Assembly (NCBI RefSeq): GCF_022489035.1
Contig: NZ_JAKVTV010000004.1
Coordinates: 186,001-250,000, forward strand
Source of the DNA: Christiangramia lutea
GTDB lineage: Bacteria; Bacteroidota; Bacteroidia; Flavobacteriales; Flavobacteriaceae
DNA: 64,000 nt
Direction of reading: 5' to 3'
The translations under genes and the position numbers were made by a program. The notes below the pieces were generated by a model that saw only the letters and a list, made by a program, of their open reading frames with translations, was not told the origin of the DNA and ran no database searches. Below, in pieces: positions 1 to 8,309 of this stretch (its first letter is position 1; every line of letters begins with the position of its first letter).

Positions 1-134
1 CAGAAAACAAGATCAAAGACCTTACAAAGGCTACTATTAGATGTATTCCGTTCGAAAGAAAAGATGAAGCCGGAGAGTGCGTTTTAACTGGAAAACCATC
101 TGAAGGAAGAGTGCTTTTTGCAAAGGCCTATTAA
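1..134 (+). CDS. proS: prolyl-tRNA synthetase, C-terminal end (partial)
   Basis: Open frame entering from the left edge (codons in phase with position 3) and ending at TAA 132-134. It encodes the last 43 residues of the protein. The tail reads [19 protein letters not shown], which matches the C-terminal zinc-binding-like domain of the archaeal/eukaryotic-type ProS found in Bacteroidota; that domain ends in a conserved aromatic residue. The enzyme charges tRNA-Pro in the cytoplasm. Only the tail is visible, so the identification rests on this motif. A promoter and two tRNA-Glu genes follow directly. Confidence 0.85.
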   Translation, partial: ENKIKDLTKATIRCIPFERKDEAGECVLTGKPSEGRVLFAKAY

Positions 135-159
135 TTTTTTTAATTTTTTTTGCCGAACA

Positions 160-190
160 TTTGCGGCATTATAAAAAAGTTGTATTTTTG
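160..190 (+). promoter_or_regulatory. Bacteroidota-type promoter for the tRNA-Glu pair
   Basis: The -33 box TTTG lies at 160-163 and the -7 box TATTTTTG at 183-190. They are separated by exactly 19 bp, which is the Bacteroidota sigma-ABfr consensus spacing. The predicted transcription start is near 196, about 15 nt before the first tRNA. No other promoter-like pair is seen before rpsT, so both tRNAs and possibly rpsT may depend on it. Confidence 0.7.
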
Positions 191-211
191 CATCCGCATT
201 TGAAACAAAAC

Positions 212-283
212 GGTCCGTTCGTCTAGGGGTTAGGACGCCAGGTTTTCATCCTGGTAACAGGGGTTCGATTCCCCTACGGACTA
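212..283 (+). tRNA. tRNA-Glu (anticodon TTC), copy 1
   Basis: Cloverleaf of 72 nt. The acceptor stem is 212-218 with 276-282 (first pair G-T) and the discriminator is A283. The anticodon stem CCAGG/CCTGG holds the 7-nt loop TTTTCAT, giving anticodon TTC. The T arm is AGGGG-TTCGATT-CCCCT. The 3' CCA is not encoded. It is identical to the second copy 69 nt downstream. The spacer between them contains small hairpins (AAACACT/AGTGTTT and GCAAC/GTTGC) that could be processing signals. Confidence 0.97.
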
Positions 284-352
284 CGAAATAAAACACTGCG
301 AAAGTGTTTAGTTAAAAGCAACAATTTTAAGTTGCAAATTGAAATAAATAAT

Positions 353-424
353 GGTCCGTTCGTCTAGGGGTTAGGACGCCAGGTTTTCATCCTGGTAACA
401 GGGGTTCGATTCCCCTACGGACTA
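353..424 (+). tRNA. tRNA-Glu (anticodon TTC), copy 2
   Basis: Exact 72-nt repeat of the tRNA at 212-283, with the same TTC anticodon and discriminator A at 424. It is probably co-transcribed with copy 1 and perhaps with rpsT, which starts 30 nt later. CCA is not encoded. Confidence 0.97.
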
Positions 425-454
425 CTTTTAAAAAACATTTAAATAGTAATTGAA

Positions 455-703
455 ATGGCAAATCACAAGTCAGCGTTGAAGAGGATTCGTAGCAATGAGA
501 CTAAGCGTCTAAGAAACCGCTACCAGCATAAAACTACAAGAAACGCGATCAAAAAATTGCGTGACGCCGATAAGAAAGAGGCTGAGGCTATGTTGCCTTC
601 TGTAATTTCTATGATCGACAAATTGGCTAAGAATAATATTATTCACGATAATAAAGCTGCTAACCTAAAGTCAAACTTGACTAAGCACGTCGCAGCACTT
701 TAA
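455..703 (+). CDS. rpsT: 30S ribosomal protein S20
   Basis: An 82-residue, very basic protein beginning [18 protein letters not shown]. This is the S20 signature: an N-terminal helix rich in Lys and Arg that threads into 16S rRNA. Length fits the family (about 80-90 aa). The start is the first ATG after the tRNA, with an AAT-rich leader and no strong Shine-Dalgarno, as is usual in this phylum. It is followed by a strong hairpin terminator. No separate promoter is obvious between the second tRNA and the gene, so read-through from the tRNA promoter is possible. Confidence 0.97.
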   Translation: MANHKSALKRIRSNETKRLRNRYQHKTTRNAIKKLRDADKKEAEAMLPSVISMIDKLAKNNIIHDNKAANLKSNLTKHVAAL

Positions 704-727
704 TTTTAGCAGTGTTCAATTTATTAA

Positions 728-761
728 AGAATGCTTTTCGGTTTCCGGAAGGCATTCTTTT
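728..761 (+). terminator. rho-independent terminator, rpsT (probably bidirectional with glsA)
   Basis: A stem of about 14 bp starts AGAATGC at 728-734 and closes GCATTCT at 752-758, with a TTT loop and a T run. The converging glsA gene ends 15 bp further on, so the same hairpin probably serves both strands. Confidence 0.85.
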
Positions 762-772
762 GTTGCTACAAT

Positions 773-1687
773 TTAAAATACCGAAACCCCTGTTAAGGTT
801 GTAAACCTTTCCAATGCTTTCATGCCTAACTCAGAATTTCCTTTTTCATTCAGAATCGGGCTCCATACAGCTACTGAATAATTTTTTGGGTGAATAGCTA
901 CGATTCCACCTCCTACACCACTTTTACCGGGCAAGCCTACCTGAAAACTGAATTCTCCAGCCTCATCATAGAACCCACAGGTTTGCATTAGCGCATTTAT
1001 TCTTTTTACTGTTTTAGGCTTTAGAATCTTTTCATCTGTATCCAGAAGCCTTCCCCGATTGGCGAATATCATAAATGCTTTAGAAAGATCTTCACAAGAC
1101 ATGGCCAGCGAACATTGATGAAAATAGAAGTCTACAATAGGCTCTACATCACACTTGATGTTTCCAAGGGCCTTGATATAATTTACAAGAGCGATATTTC
1201 TATAACCAGTAGCTTTTTCAGAAGCAGCTACGGTTTTGTCATAATCTATATCTGGGTCACCTGTAATATGCCTTACGAATTCCAAAAGCTCTTTTTTAGG
1301 GTCATCCAGTTGGTCTACCAGGATATCTGAAATTACCAAAGCTCCTGCATTAATAAATGGATTTCTGGGAATTCCGCTTTCATATTCTAGCTGGGTAAGA
1401 CTATTAAAAGGATCACCAGAGGGTTCAACATCCACACGGTCCCAAAGATCTTCTCCCATTAACCTCATAGCCATGGCCAGCGTGAATACTTTAGAAATAC
1501 TCTGAATAGAAAAATTCTCCTTACTATCTCCAAAGCAAAAGTGTTGTTTGTCCCCACAATAAACATGCATACCGAATTTTTTTCGGTCTATTTTGGCAAG
1601 TTCCGGAATGTAGGAAGCTACTTTTCCTTTTACATCCCGGTAGCTCATTTCATCATGAATGGTATCTAGGATTTGCTGGTAATCCAT
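773..1687 (-). CDS. glsA: glutaminase A
   Basis: A 304-residue serine-dependent glutaminase (beta-lactamase fold) that hydrolyses glutamine to glutamate and ammonia in the cytoplasm. The SxxK catalytic motif is seen as QSISK (Ser63, Lys66). Family motifs GIPRNPFINAGAL, CSLAMSCEDL and GKSGVGGGI are all intact. Length is typical (about 300 aa). It lies 1 bp downstream of pepE on the same strand and is almost certainly co-transcribed with it. Both enzymes degrade nitrogen compounds, which suggests an amino-acid salvage operon (inference). Confidence 0.95.
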   Translation of the reverse strand: MDYQQILDTIHDEMSYRDVKGKVASYIPELAKIDRKKFGMHVYCGDKQHFCFGDSKENFSIQSISKVFTLAMAMRLMGEDLWDRVDVEPSGDPFNSLTQLEYESGIPRNPFINAGALVISDILVDQLDDPKKELLEFVRHITGDPDIDYDKTVAASEKATGYRNIALVNYIKALGNIKCDVEPIVDFYFHQCSLAMSCEDLSKAFMIFANRGRLLDTDEKILKPKTVKRINALMQTCGFYDEAGEFSFQVGLPGKSGVGGGIVAIHPKNYSVAVWSPILNEKGNSELGMKALERFTTLTGVSVF

Positions 1688-1688
1688 A

Positions 1689-2396
1689 TTAATTTAAATC
1701 GGTTAAATCTGTTCCTGTCTCTATTTCGAAAGGTACTTTATCCTTTTTGAAAACTCTTGCGTTCAGGTCCCCTTTTAACGTAACTTTATTATCCTTCAGT
1801 TCAAGCCAACTTCCCTCTCTTAGTCCAATAACAGGCTGAGAGTTTAACCCATGAAATTCTTTAATTCTCGTTTCTCTGGTTTCACCTTTATGCTCTGAAT
1901 TTGGGTCTGGATCTAGATAATGCGGATTGATGTTAAATGGAACTAATGCAAGAGTTTGAAAAGAAGGAGGATAAACTATGGGCATATCATTAGTAGTCTG
2001 CATGCTTAATCCTCCTATGTTAGTTCCCGCACTAGTACCCAAATAAGGTGTTCCGTTTTTAACAGCTTCCCTTAGTGCGTTCATGACCTTGTTCCTGTAT
2101 AATTCCGAAACCAGTAAAAAAGTGTTTCCGCCACCTGTAAATATTCCTTTGGCCTTCTTGATAGCTTTAGCCGGGTTTTCAAATTCATTGATTCCCTTTA
2201 CCTTAATTCCAGCCTTCAAAAATGCTTCAGCTGCTTTTGAGGTATATTCCTCGTGCGAGATGCCGCCGGGCCTGGCGTAAGGAATAAAAAGAATTTCATC
2301 TATATTTTTATAGAGTTCTGAAAGCTGAGGAATTAAATATTCCAGGTATTCCTGGTTATGTAAGGTTGAAGTACTTGCAAGTATGGCTTTGGTCAT
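1689..2396 (-). CDS. pepE: peptidase E (alpha-aspartyl dipeptidase, S51 family)
   Basis: A 235-residue class I glutamine-amidotransferase-like serine peptidase. The nucleophile elbow GTSAGTN carries Ser122. The oxyanion region GGGNTF lies at about residues 88-93, and the conserved His lies in the NINPHYLDP segment. The family hydrolyses dipeptides with N-terminal Asp. It is the first gene of the pepE-glsA pair, and the start ATG lies about 6 nt after the predicted transcription start, so the leader is very short. Confidence 0.92.
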   Translation of the reverse strand: MTKAILASTSTLHNQEYLEYLIPQLSELYKNIDEILFIPYARPGGISHEEYTSKAAEAFLKAGIKVKGINEFENPAKAIKKAKGIFTGGGNTFLLVSELYRNKVMNALREAVKNGTPYLGTSAGTNIGGLSMQTTNDMPIVYPPSFQTLALVPFNINPHYLDPDPNSEHKGETRETRIKEFHGLNSQPVIGLREGSWLELKDNKVTLKGDLNARVFKKDKVPFEIETGTDLTDLN

Positions 2397-2407
2397 TGTT
2401 TTTATGG

Positions 2408-2437
2408 TAAAATTAGGTAAACAGATGTATTAACAAA
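2408..2437 (-). promoter_or_regulatory. promoter of pepE-glsA
   Basis: On the minus strand, the -33 box TTTG (complement of 2434-2437) and the near-consensus -7 box TAATTTTA (2408-2415) are separated by 18 bp. The predicted start is near 2402, giving an almost leaderless pepE message. Confidence 0.5.
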
Positions 2438-2508
2438 AGTTTACATTCTATTATAAGCGAAATGGAAATATCTGTCGTTATAAATTACCGAATACTAACC
2501 GATTCACC

Positions 2509-3336
2509 TTGATTTTTAAAAATACTTTAAGGCTTTTAACCTTAATTTTTATGCTTCTCCTGTTCGAGACAAATGTGTTTTCGCAGGAGACGAAATTATT
2601 ACTGGGGCAAATTCTTACCGATAGTGTCCCGGCAGAAAATGTTCATGTGGTGAATTTAAATCTCATGAAGGGAACAACCAGTAATCAATCTGGTGCTTTT
2701 ACGATCGAGGTTAAAATGGCAGATACACTATTTTTTTCCTCTGTACAATTTGAAAATAAAGAAGTGGTTGTTGACGAGCTGAACTTTCAATCTGGAAATA
2801 TTATAGTAAAACTATCAGCAGCCAGGAATGAATTACCCGAAATCAGTCTTTCAGATCTCAGGCTTAGTGGGCACCTTGATACAGATCTGCCTAGGATCAA
2901 TTACTTTAAGAGGGAGAAATTTGGAATACCATATCCAGAAAAAAGACTTAGTCAAACCGAAAGGAGGTTGTATACGGCGAATGCCAATATAACAAGTAGA
3001 TGGCAATATATTGGGGTTTTACTTGGCGGGGTTCCTATAGATGTGATAATGAATGACATTAATGGCAGAACAAAATATTTAAAAAACCTGGCAAAAAGGG
3101 AGAAATTACAAGTAGATGTGCAGCGGGGGATAGACCTGCTCGGGAAAAGCTTTTTCATTACGACCCTTAATCTACCAGAATCGGAAATCGAAAATTTCGT
3201 TTTTTACTGCACGATGTATCCTGAATTTTTTGAATATATAGAATCATCAAAAATCCTTGAACTTATTGAATTTTACGAGTCTAAAACCGAAGGATTCATT
3301 AATCTAAGACAAATTAATGACCCTAAAACAGACTAG
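2509..3336 (+). CDS. exported CarboxypepD_reg-like protein, paralog 1 of 3
   Basis: A 275-residue protein with a signal peptide: Lys and Arg in the first 8 residues, a hydrophobic core at about 9-22, and probable cleavage after VFS before QE. Residues about 30-115 resemble the carboxypeptidase-D regulatory-like beta-sandwich found at the N-terminus of Bacteroidota TonB receptors (pattern HVVNLN...G..TN..G.F.I......DTLFFSSVQF). The remainder is family-specific and ends in a conserved FVFYCT segment and an acidic helix. The start is TTG; no in-frame ATG gives a better signal peptide apart from one inside the hydrophobic core. Its stop overlaps the next gene by 20 bp. The role is unknown. The next two genes are paralogs. 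Confidence 0.75.
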   Translation: MIFKNTLRLLTLIFMLLLFETNVFSQETKLLLGQILTDSVPAENVHVVNLNLMKGTTSNQSGAFTIEVKMADTLFFSSVQFENKEVVVDELNFQSGNIIVKLSAARNELPEISLSDLRLSGHLDTDLPRINYFKREKFGIPYPEKRLSQTERRLYTANANITSRWQYIGVLLGGVPIDVIMNDINGRTKYLKNLAKREKLQVDVQRGIDLLGKSFFITTLNLPESEIENFVFYCTMYPEFFEYIESSKILELIEFYESKTEGFINLRQINDPKTD

Positions 3337-4096
3337 CCTAAAATCTTTTTTTTTGATTGTAGTTCTCTTTACCTGCTTTCAGTTCTATGAAAGCCGGGCG
3401 CAGGAGAGGAAACTCCTTGATGGAGTAGTTTTAATTGATAGTACGGGTGTTGCCGGAGGAATTCATGTAGTGAATCTCAGCGCTGAAACGGGAGCCTCTA
3501 CAGATGCAAACGGAAATTTCAGAATAATGGCTAAAACCGGGGATACACTGTTTTTTTCTTCAATACAATTCCAGCATAAAAGAATTATAATAGAGCAATC
3601 TTCTTTTAATAGTGTTCTGAAAGTTAAACTTGTAGAAAAGTTCAATGAGCTTGATGAAGTTCAGCTTGATGACATAAGATTGTCTGGATTTTTATCTGAA
3701 GATCTGGATAAAGTACCAAAATCGATCTACGAAAAATTGGGGATGCCTTTTCCGAAACCAAGAAGGAGCAGCCTGGAACTAGCGGCTCATTCTGCAAGGA
3801 ACGGTGGAAGTATAAGTACGATTATTAATGCTTTAAACGGGAAGCTAAAGCAAATAAAAAAAGCTGAAGAAAATCATAAACGAACTGTCCTGGTGGAAGA
3901 AGGCCTATCTCTTGTAGGAAAATCTTTATTTAAATACCGGTTTGGGTTACCTGAAGAAGAGATCATCAACTTTCTGTACTTCTGCACTGAAGATAACGAA
4001 TATTCTACTTTAGTGGCCTCAGAAAGTATAATGGAACTACTTGAGTTTTTTGAATCTAAGATAGATTCTTTCAAAGCATTACGTGAACTGCATTAA
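3317..4096 (+). CDS. exported CarboxypepD_reg-like protein, paralog 2 of 3
   Basis: A 259-residue paralog of the flanking genes. It has a signal peptide ending near SRAQE, then the beta-sandwich domain (GIHVVNLSAETG...DTLFFSSIQF). A conserved NELDEVQLDDIRLSG linker follows. The C-terminal domain has the shared FLYFCTEDNEYSTLV segment and the final ELLEFFESKIDSF helix. The start ATG is 20 bp inside the upstream gene, indicating translational coupling. No function is known for the family. Location should be the periplasm, or the outer membrane if a partner exists. Confidence 0.75.
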   Translation: MTLKQTSLKSFFLIVVLFTCFQFYESRAQERKLLDGVVLIDSTGVAGGIHVVNLSAETGASTDANGNFRIMAKTGDTLFFSSIQFQHKRIIIEQSSFNSVLKVKLVEKFNELDEVQLDDIRLSGFLSEDLDKVPKSIYEKLGMPFPKPRRSSLELAAHSARNGGSISTIINALNGKLKQIKKAEENHKRTVLVEEGLSLVGKSLFKYRFGLPEEEIINFLYFCTEDNEYSTLVASESIMELLEFFESKIDSFKALRELH

Positions 4097-4117
4097 ATTT
4101 CTTTTGTTTGTAAAATC

Positions 4118-4966
4118 ATGAAAATCATCAATAAAACATATTTTAATTTGAGCATTAATTTTTTCAAAAACTGGTTTAGCCTTTTACTTTTTATCTGCAT
4201 TTTTTCTTTTTCTGCGCAGGCGCAGGAGCCTGTATTAGTTTCCGGAAAGGTAAGTTCTAATAATCCCGATCTTGATAGGATTCATATAATAAACCTCAAT
4301 TTAGAAAAAGGAGTGGTAACTAATGCGAAAGGAGAGTTTCAGATCCCAGTTAGGGAGAATGATAGTTTATATATCTCATCGGTTCAATATGAGAATAGGA
4401 CTATAATAATAACTTCAAAAAATATCAACGACCGCAGAGTAGTTATCGAACTTCAGGACGCCGTAAACGAATTGGCAGAGGTAGTGATAGACGATATAAA
4501 TCTCTCAGGATATCTGGTAAATGACATTAATAAGATTTCTATCGCAGATGTGGAGAGAAAGAATCTGCTACAGGATAACCTGAACACCTTTATTGAAAAG
4601 GACAGAAAACTGAATCCGTACGAGAAACCCAGTCCGGTGGGGAGTATTCCCGTAGGTAAGATAGCAGGTATGGTGATAGATAAACTTTCTAAGAATAAAG
4701 ACAGGTCGGTTAATTATACACCTAAAGAACTTGCCAATAGAAGTATAGCGATAGTTGGCAGGGAATTTTTTAGGGAAGATCTTGAATTAAAAGAAAACGA
4801 GATCTGTAATTTCCTTTATTACTGTACAGAGGACATTAGCTTTAAACATCTGGTTATTAATAATAATAATGCTTTTGTGCTTATAGAATATTTCGAAACC
4901 CGGATCGATGATTTTAGGAATCTGCGTGGATCGATGTTAAACGAATCTCAGGAAATTCCCGGTTAA
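4118..4966 (+). CDS. exported CarboxypepD_reg-like protein, paralog 3 of 3
   Basis: A 282-residue third paralog. Its signal peptide ends near SAQAQE. The sandwich domain (IHIINLNLEKG...DSLYISSVQY) and the NELAEVVIDDINLSGYL linker match the two upstream proteins. The middle of the C-terminal region is longer and diverged. The shared CNFLYYCTED segment and the terminal VLIEYFETRIDDFRNLR helix are kept. It starts 21 bp after paralog 2, so it is in the same transcript. Function unknown; successive duplication within one operon is the likely origin. Confidence 0.75.
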   Translation: MKIINKTYFNLSINFFKNWFSLLLFICIFSFSAQAQEPVLVSGKVSSNNPDLDRIHIINLNLEKGVVTNAKGEFQIPVRENDSLYISSVQYENRTIIITSKNINDRRVVIELQDAVNELAEVVIDDINLSGYLVNDINKISIADVERKNLLQDNLNTFIEKDRKLNPYEKPSPVGSIPVGKIAGMVIDKLSKNKDRSVNYTPKELANRSIAIVGREFFREDLELKENEICNFLYYCTEDISFKHLVINNNNAFVLIEYFETRIDDFRNLRGSMLNESQEIPG

Positions 4967-5040
4967 TTTATTTCTTAATTAAACCTTCTCTTTTTTTAAA
5001 GGTCAAATAACTGCAAAACAGAATTTTCTGAATTTTGGTT

Positions 5041-5049
5041 TAATATTTG
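5041..5049 (+). promoter_or_regulatory. -7 promoter element upstream of the DUF6702 gene
   Basis: TAATATTTG matches the TAnnTTTG -7 consensus (offset by one) 20 bp before the ATG at 5070. A good TTTG -33 box at the right spacing is not evident. Confidence 0.45.
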
Positions 5050-5069
5050 CGACATTATTACAAAAAACT

Positions 5070-5570
5070 ATGAAAAGGATTTTTTTTCTTTTAGCTGTCC
5101 TGGTAACGCTATGCTCTTTTACGATGAAAGCTCACGAAACTTACCTAAGCGTGACAGAGATAGAGTATAAGCAAGATCAAAAAAGTCTTCAAATTATATC
5201 CAGGGTGTTCATCGATGACCTGGAGAATGTCCTTTCTAAGAGGTACCAGAAAAATGTAAGTCTTTCCTATAAAGAGGATCTGGAACAGAACAAAGACCTC
5301 ATTGAAAAATATGTAAATAAAAAATTAGGTATCTCTATTAATGGACAGAGACAGGAACTGAAATTGCTAGGATGCAAATTTGATGCAGGTCAAATTGTAA
5401 TGTTCATCGAAGGCGTGGATATCGAAAATTTTAATGATATCACGGTAGAAAACCTTATCCTCACAGATCTTTTCGATTCTCAGAAAAATATCGTTCATGT
5501 AAAAAAGGGTGAGGAGATAGAAAGTATGTTGCTAGTAAAAGGCAATGGAATAAAAACTGTAAAATTTTAA
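5070..5570 (+). CDS. DUF6702 family exported protein
   Basis: A 166-residue protein with a clear N-terminal signal sequence (MKRIFFLLAVLVTLCSF) and a mature part beginning AHETYLSVTEI. It contains the repeated beta-rich pattern (SRVFIDDLENVL..., KKLGISINGQ, LGCKFDAGQIVMFIEG) that I associate with the flavobacterial DUF6702 family. That family is often encoded next to M1-type peptidases, as here: the next gene starts 64 bp downstream. Biochemical role unknown. It should be periplasmic or secreted. Confidence 0.7.
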   Translation: MKRIFFLLAVLVTLCSFTMKAHETYLSVTEIEYKQDQKSLQIISRVFIDDLENVLSKRYQKNVSLSYKEDLEQNKDLIEKYVNKKLGISINGQRQELKLLGCKFDAGQIVMFIEGVDIENFNDITVENLILTDLFDSQKNIVHVKKGEEIESMLLVKGNGIKTVKF

Positions 5571-5600
5571 AAAGTTCTCGGGAAGGGAATTTTAAATATA

Positions 5601-5608
5601 TATTTTTG
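5601..5608 (+). promoter_or_regulatory. -7 promoter element of the M1 peptidase gene
   Basis: TATTTTTG, a perfect TAnnTTTG match, lies 26 bp before the ATG at 5635. The expected -33 region (about 5578-5581) is poor, so this is a tentative promoter. Confidence 0.45.
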
Positions 5609-5634
5609 GCAATCTTAAAATTAAAACTAAGTAA

Positions 5635-7932
5635 ATGAAGAAATTAAACATGCTATGCTCCGTGTTTTTGATGTTCGTTTTCGCAGGGGTATCTGCTCAG
5701 GAAACAGAACAGAAGGAAACGCGGCAGGAAGGTCACACAAACCAGAACAAATTCAGGCAAATGTATCAGGAGCTTGCCACTCCCAACCAGTATAGAACCG
5801 CTTCGGGTGCCCCTGGGCCGGCCTACTATCAGAACGAAGCTGATTATAAAATGGATATAGTTCTGGACGACGAGAATTCAGTTCTTACCGGTGAAGAAAC
5901 CATCACCTATCATAATAATTCTCCACAGGATCTAGAATATCTGTGGGTTCAGTTAGACCAGAATATCAGAAAAAAAGATGCACCTCAAAAAGATGGTGAC
6001 GGAATGAGTCCGGTAGTTACTCCAGGAAGATTTGCAAATAGTTATATGCAGGAACCTTTTGACGGTGGATTCAATATTAAAGAAGTTTCTACCAGTGGAT
6101 CTCCTTTAAAATATACCATACACCAGACCATGATGCGTATAGATCTTCCAAAGCCTTTAAAGGCTGGAGAGAGTTATACTTTCGATATCAATTGGTCTTA
6201 TAATGTGAATAATCACGTGACCAATCGAGCGCGTTCTGGATACGAGTTTTTCCCTGAAGACGGAAACAAGGCATATGTTATCGCACAGTTCTTTCCAAGA
6301 ATGGCAGTTTACAATGATGTTGAAGGATGGCAGAATTACCAGTTCTGGGGGAATGGAGAATTCGCTCTTCCGTTTGGAGATTATGAAGTAAACATTACTG
6401 TTCCTTCAGATCACGTGATGGAAGCGACCGGAGAACTTCAGAATAGAAAAGAAGTTTACTCTAAAGATATGATGAAACGTTACGAGCAGGCTAAAAAGTC
6501 TTATGACAAGCCGGTGATGATCGTAACGCAGGAAGAGGCTGTAGAAGCTGAAAAAGGTTTTTCTAACAAGACTAAAACCTGGACTTACAAAGCAGATATG
6601 GTTCGTGACTTTGCTTTCTCTACATCTAGAAAGTTCATACTGGATATGATGGCGGTAGATGTTATGGGGAAAGACGTTATGGCTGTTTCTCTTTATCCTA
6701 AAGAAGGTAATCCACTATGGGAAGACTGGTCTACTAAGGTTGTTGCCAGTACTTTAAAGAGTTATTCAGAGCATACTTTCCAGTATCCTTATCATAAAGC
6801 TGTTTCGGTACACGCTAAGAACCAGGGGATGGAATATCCAATGATCTGCTGGAACTATGGCCGTCCTGATGAAAATGGTAATTTCAGTGACCGTACAAAA
6901 TTCGGAATGATGAGTGTGATCATTCACGAGGTAGGGCACAACTTCTTCCCAATGATCGTGAACTCAGATGAGCGTCAGTGGGGATGGATGGATGAAGGTA
7001 TCAATACTTTCGTTCAGTATGTGGCTGAGCAGGAATTTGCCAAAGAATATCCTGAAGCGATCGCACCTTTGGATAAATATCCATCAAGACGTGGGGAGCC
7101 TAGTAAAATAGTGCCTTATATGAAGGGGAATCAGGATTATATCTCTCCTATCATGTCTAACCCAGAGCAGGTGTACCAGTTGGGGAACAATGCCTACGGA
7201 AAGCCAGCGACAGCATTGAACATTCTTCGTGAGACCATTATGGGACGTGAATTGTTCGATCATGCTTTTGAAACTTACTCAAAAAGATGGATGTTCAAAC
7301 ACCCAACTCCAGAAGATTTTTTCAGAACGATGGAAGATGCTTCTTCTATAGATCTTGACTGGTTCTGGAGAGGTTGGTTCTATACTACAGATAACGTAGA
7401 TATCGGAATAAAGGAAGTGAACAAATATTATGTGACGGATAAGCCTACTGAAAAAGGTAGAGAAATGCTTGAGCGTTATGGAACCACTCCAGAAGAGACA
7501 GAAGCCTTATATGTGGTAACTGAAGATGATGCAGAGTTTGAAGAATCTATGAAGGAAAAGTCACTTCTGGAAAGCTCAGAAACACTTCAGGCCTACGTGA
7601 TGGACAATTTCAGCGAAGAAGAAAGAAAGAATCTTAAAGCTCCTAAGTATTTCTATCAGGTGGTTTTTGAAAAACCAGGTGGATTGGTAATGCCAATTAT
7701 CGTAGAATTAACTTATGCTGATGGTACTTCAGAAAAACAAACCTATCCTGTGCAGATCTGGAGAAAGAACGACAAGACAGTTAGCAAAGTGATCCCGACA
7801 AATAAAGAGATCACCAAAATAACACTTGATCCAGACCTTGAAACTGCAGATGTAGATGTGAACAACAATAGTTGGCCTAAGAAAGAGGCGAACAACGAAT
7901 TTGAAGAATTTAAAGAGTCCTCTCAGGAATAA
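5635..7932 (+). CDS. M1 family metallopeptidase, secreted
   Basis: A 765-residue protein with a signal peptide (cleavage near GVSAQE). The zinc site is HEVGH (His431, Glu432, His435), with the third ligand Glu454 in WMDEG exactly 19 residues after His435, the canonical M1 spacing. The N-terminal beta-saddle domain (about 65-290) contains YHNNSPQDLEYLWVQLDQN, typical of Bacteroidota M1 enzymes with a gluzincin core. The C-terminal part (about 600-765) is beta-rich and acidic. It is probably a periplasmic or secreted aminopeptidase. It is monocistronic, with its own -7 element and a downstream terminator. Confidence 0.9.
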   Translation: MKKLNMLCSVFLMFVFAGVSAQETEQKETRQEGHTNQNKFRQMYQELATPNQYRTASGAPGPAYYQNEADYKMDIVLDDENSVLTGEETITYHNNSPQDLEYLWVQLDQNIRKKDAPQKDGDGMSPVVTPGRFANSYMQEPFDGGFNIKEVSTSGSPLKYTIHQTMMRIDLPKPLKAGESYTFDINWSYNVNNHVTNRARSGYEFFPEDGNKAYVIAQFFPRMAVYNDVEGWQNYQFWGNGEFALPFGDYEVNITVPSDHVMEATGELQNRKEVYSKDMMKRYEQAKKSYDKPVMIVTQEEAVEAEKGFSNKTKTWTYKADMVRDFAFSTSRKFILDMMAVDVMGKDVMAVSLYPKEGNPLWEDWSTKVVASTLKSYSEHTFQYPYHKAVSVHAKNQGMEYPMICWNYGRPDENGNFSDRTKFGMMSVIIHEVGHNFFPMIVNSDERQWGWMDEGINTFVQYVAEQEFAKEYPEAIAPLDKYPSRRGEPSKIVPYMKGNQDYISPIMSNPEQVYQLGNNAYGKPATALNILRETIMGRELFDHAFETYSKRWMFKHPTPEDFFRTMEDASSIDLDWFWRGWFYTTDNVDIGIKEVNKYYVTDKPTEKGREMLERYGTTPEETEALYVVTEDDAEFEESMKEKSLLESSETLQAYVMDNFSEEERKNLKAPKYFYQVVFEKPGGLVMPIIVELTYADGTSEKQTYPVQIWRKNDKTVSKVIPTNKEITKITLDPDLETADVDVNNNSWPKKEANNEFEEFKESSQE

Positions 7933-7953
7933 GGATTTAGATCAAGAATATTT

Positions 7954-7982
7954 AAGCCGACTTTAACGAGTCGGCTTTTTTT
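7954..7982 (+). terminator. rho-independent terminator after the M1 peptidase
   Basis: A perfect 9-bp stem AAGCCGACT (7954-7962) with AGTCGGCTT (7969-7977), loop TTAACG, then a run of T. Its T tract lies where the -33 box of the tatA promoter would be expected. Confidence 0.9.
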
Positions 7983-7999
7983 ATGCTTAGCTTTGTATT

Positions 8000-8007
8000 T
8001 ATATTTG
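8000..8007 (+). promoter_or_regulatory. -7 promoter element of tatA
   Basis: TATATTTG at 8000-8007 is a perfect TAnnTTTG match only 8 bp before the tatA ATG, so the transcript would be leaderless or nearly so. The -33 position falls in the T tract of the preceding terminator. Confidence 0.45.
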
Positions 8008-8014
8008 TCCCGTT

Positions 8015-8296
8015 ATGCATACGATACCTTTATTTATTAGTGGAGCTGAAATAGCTTTTATCATGTTCATTCTTGTGATGGTGTTTGGAGCTGATAAAAT
8101 TCCTGATATCGCCCGTGGATTGGGAAAAGGCATGAAGGCCATTAGGAATGCTTCAAATGATATAAAAAGTGAAATTCAGAAAAGTGCCGAAAAACAGGGC
8201 ATTGATACAGATTTCACAAAGGATGTTCGCGGGGAGATAGATAAGGTAAAGGAGGATATAGATGAAATTACCGGTTCTGTAAGAAGGAAACCCTAA
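8015..8296 (+). CDS. tatA: Sec-independent protein translocase TatA/E-like
   Basis: A 93-residue protein with one N-terminal membrane helix (about residues 10-25, EIAFIMFILVMVFGADKIPD). It is followed by the amphipathic ARGLGKGMKAIRNASNDIK helix and a charged C-tail. FGADKIPDIARGLG is the TatA/B/E hallmark (F-G.kklP). In the Tat system TatA forms the pore for export of folded proteins. The helix is preceded by a longer N-region than in E. coli. The PAP2 gene starts 13 bp downstream, so the two are probably co-transcribed. tatC is not in the window. Confidence 0.88.
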   Translation: MHTIPLFISGAEIAFIMFILVMVFGADKIPDIARGLGKGMKAIRNASNDIKSEIQKSAEKQGIDTDFTKDVRGEIDKVKEDIDEITGSVRRKP

Positions 8297-8309
8297 TTGG
8301 ACTTAGTGC

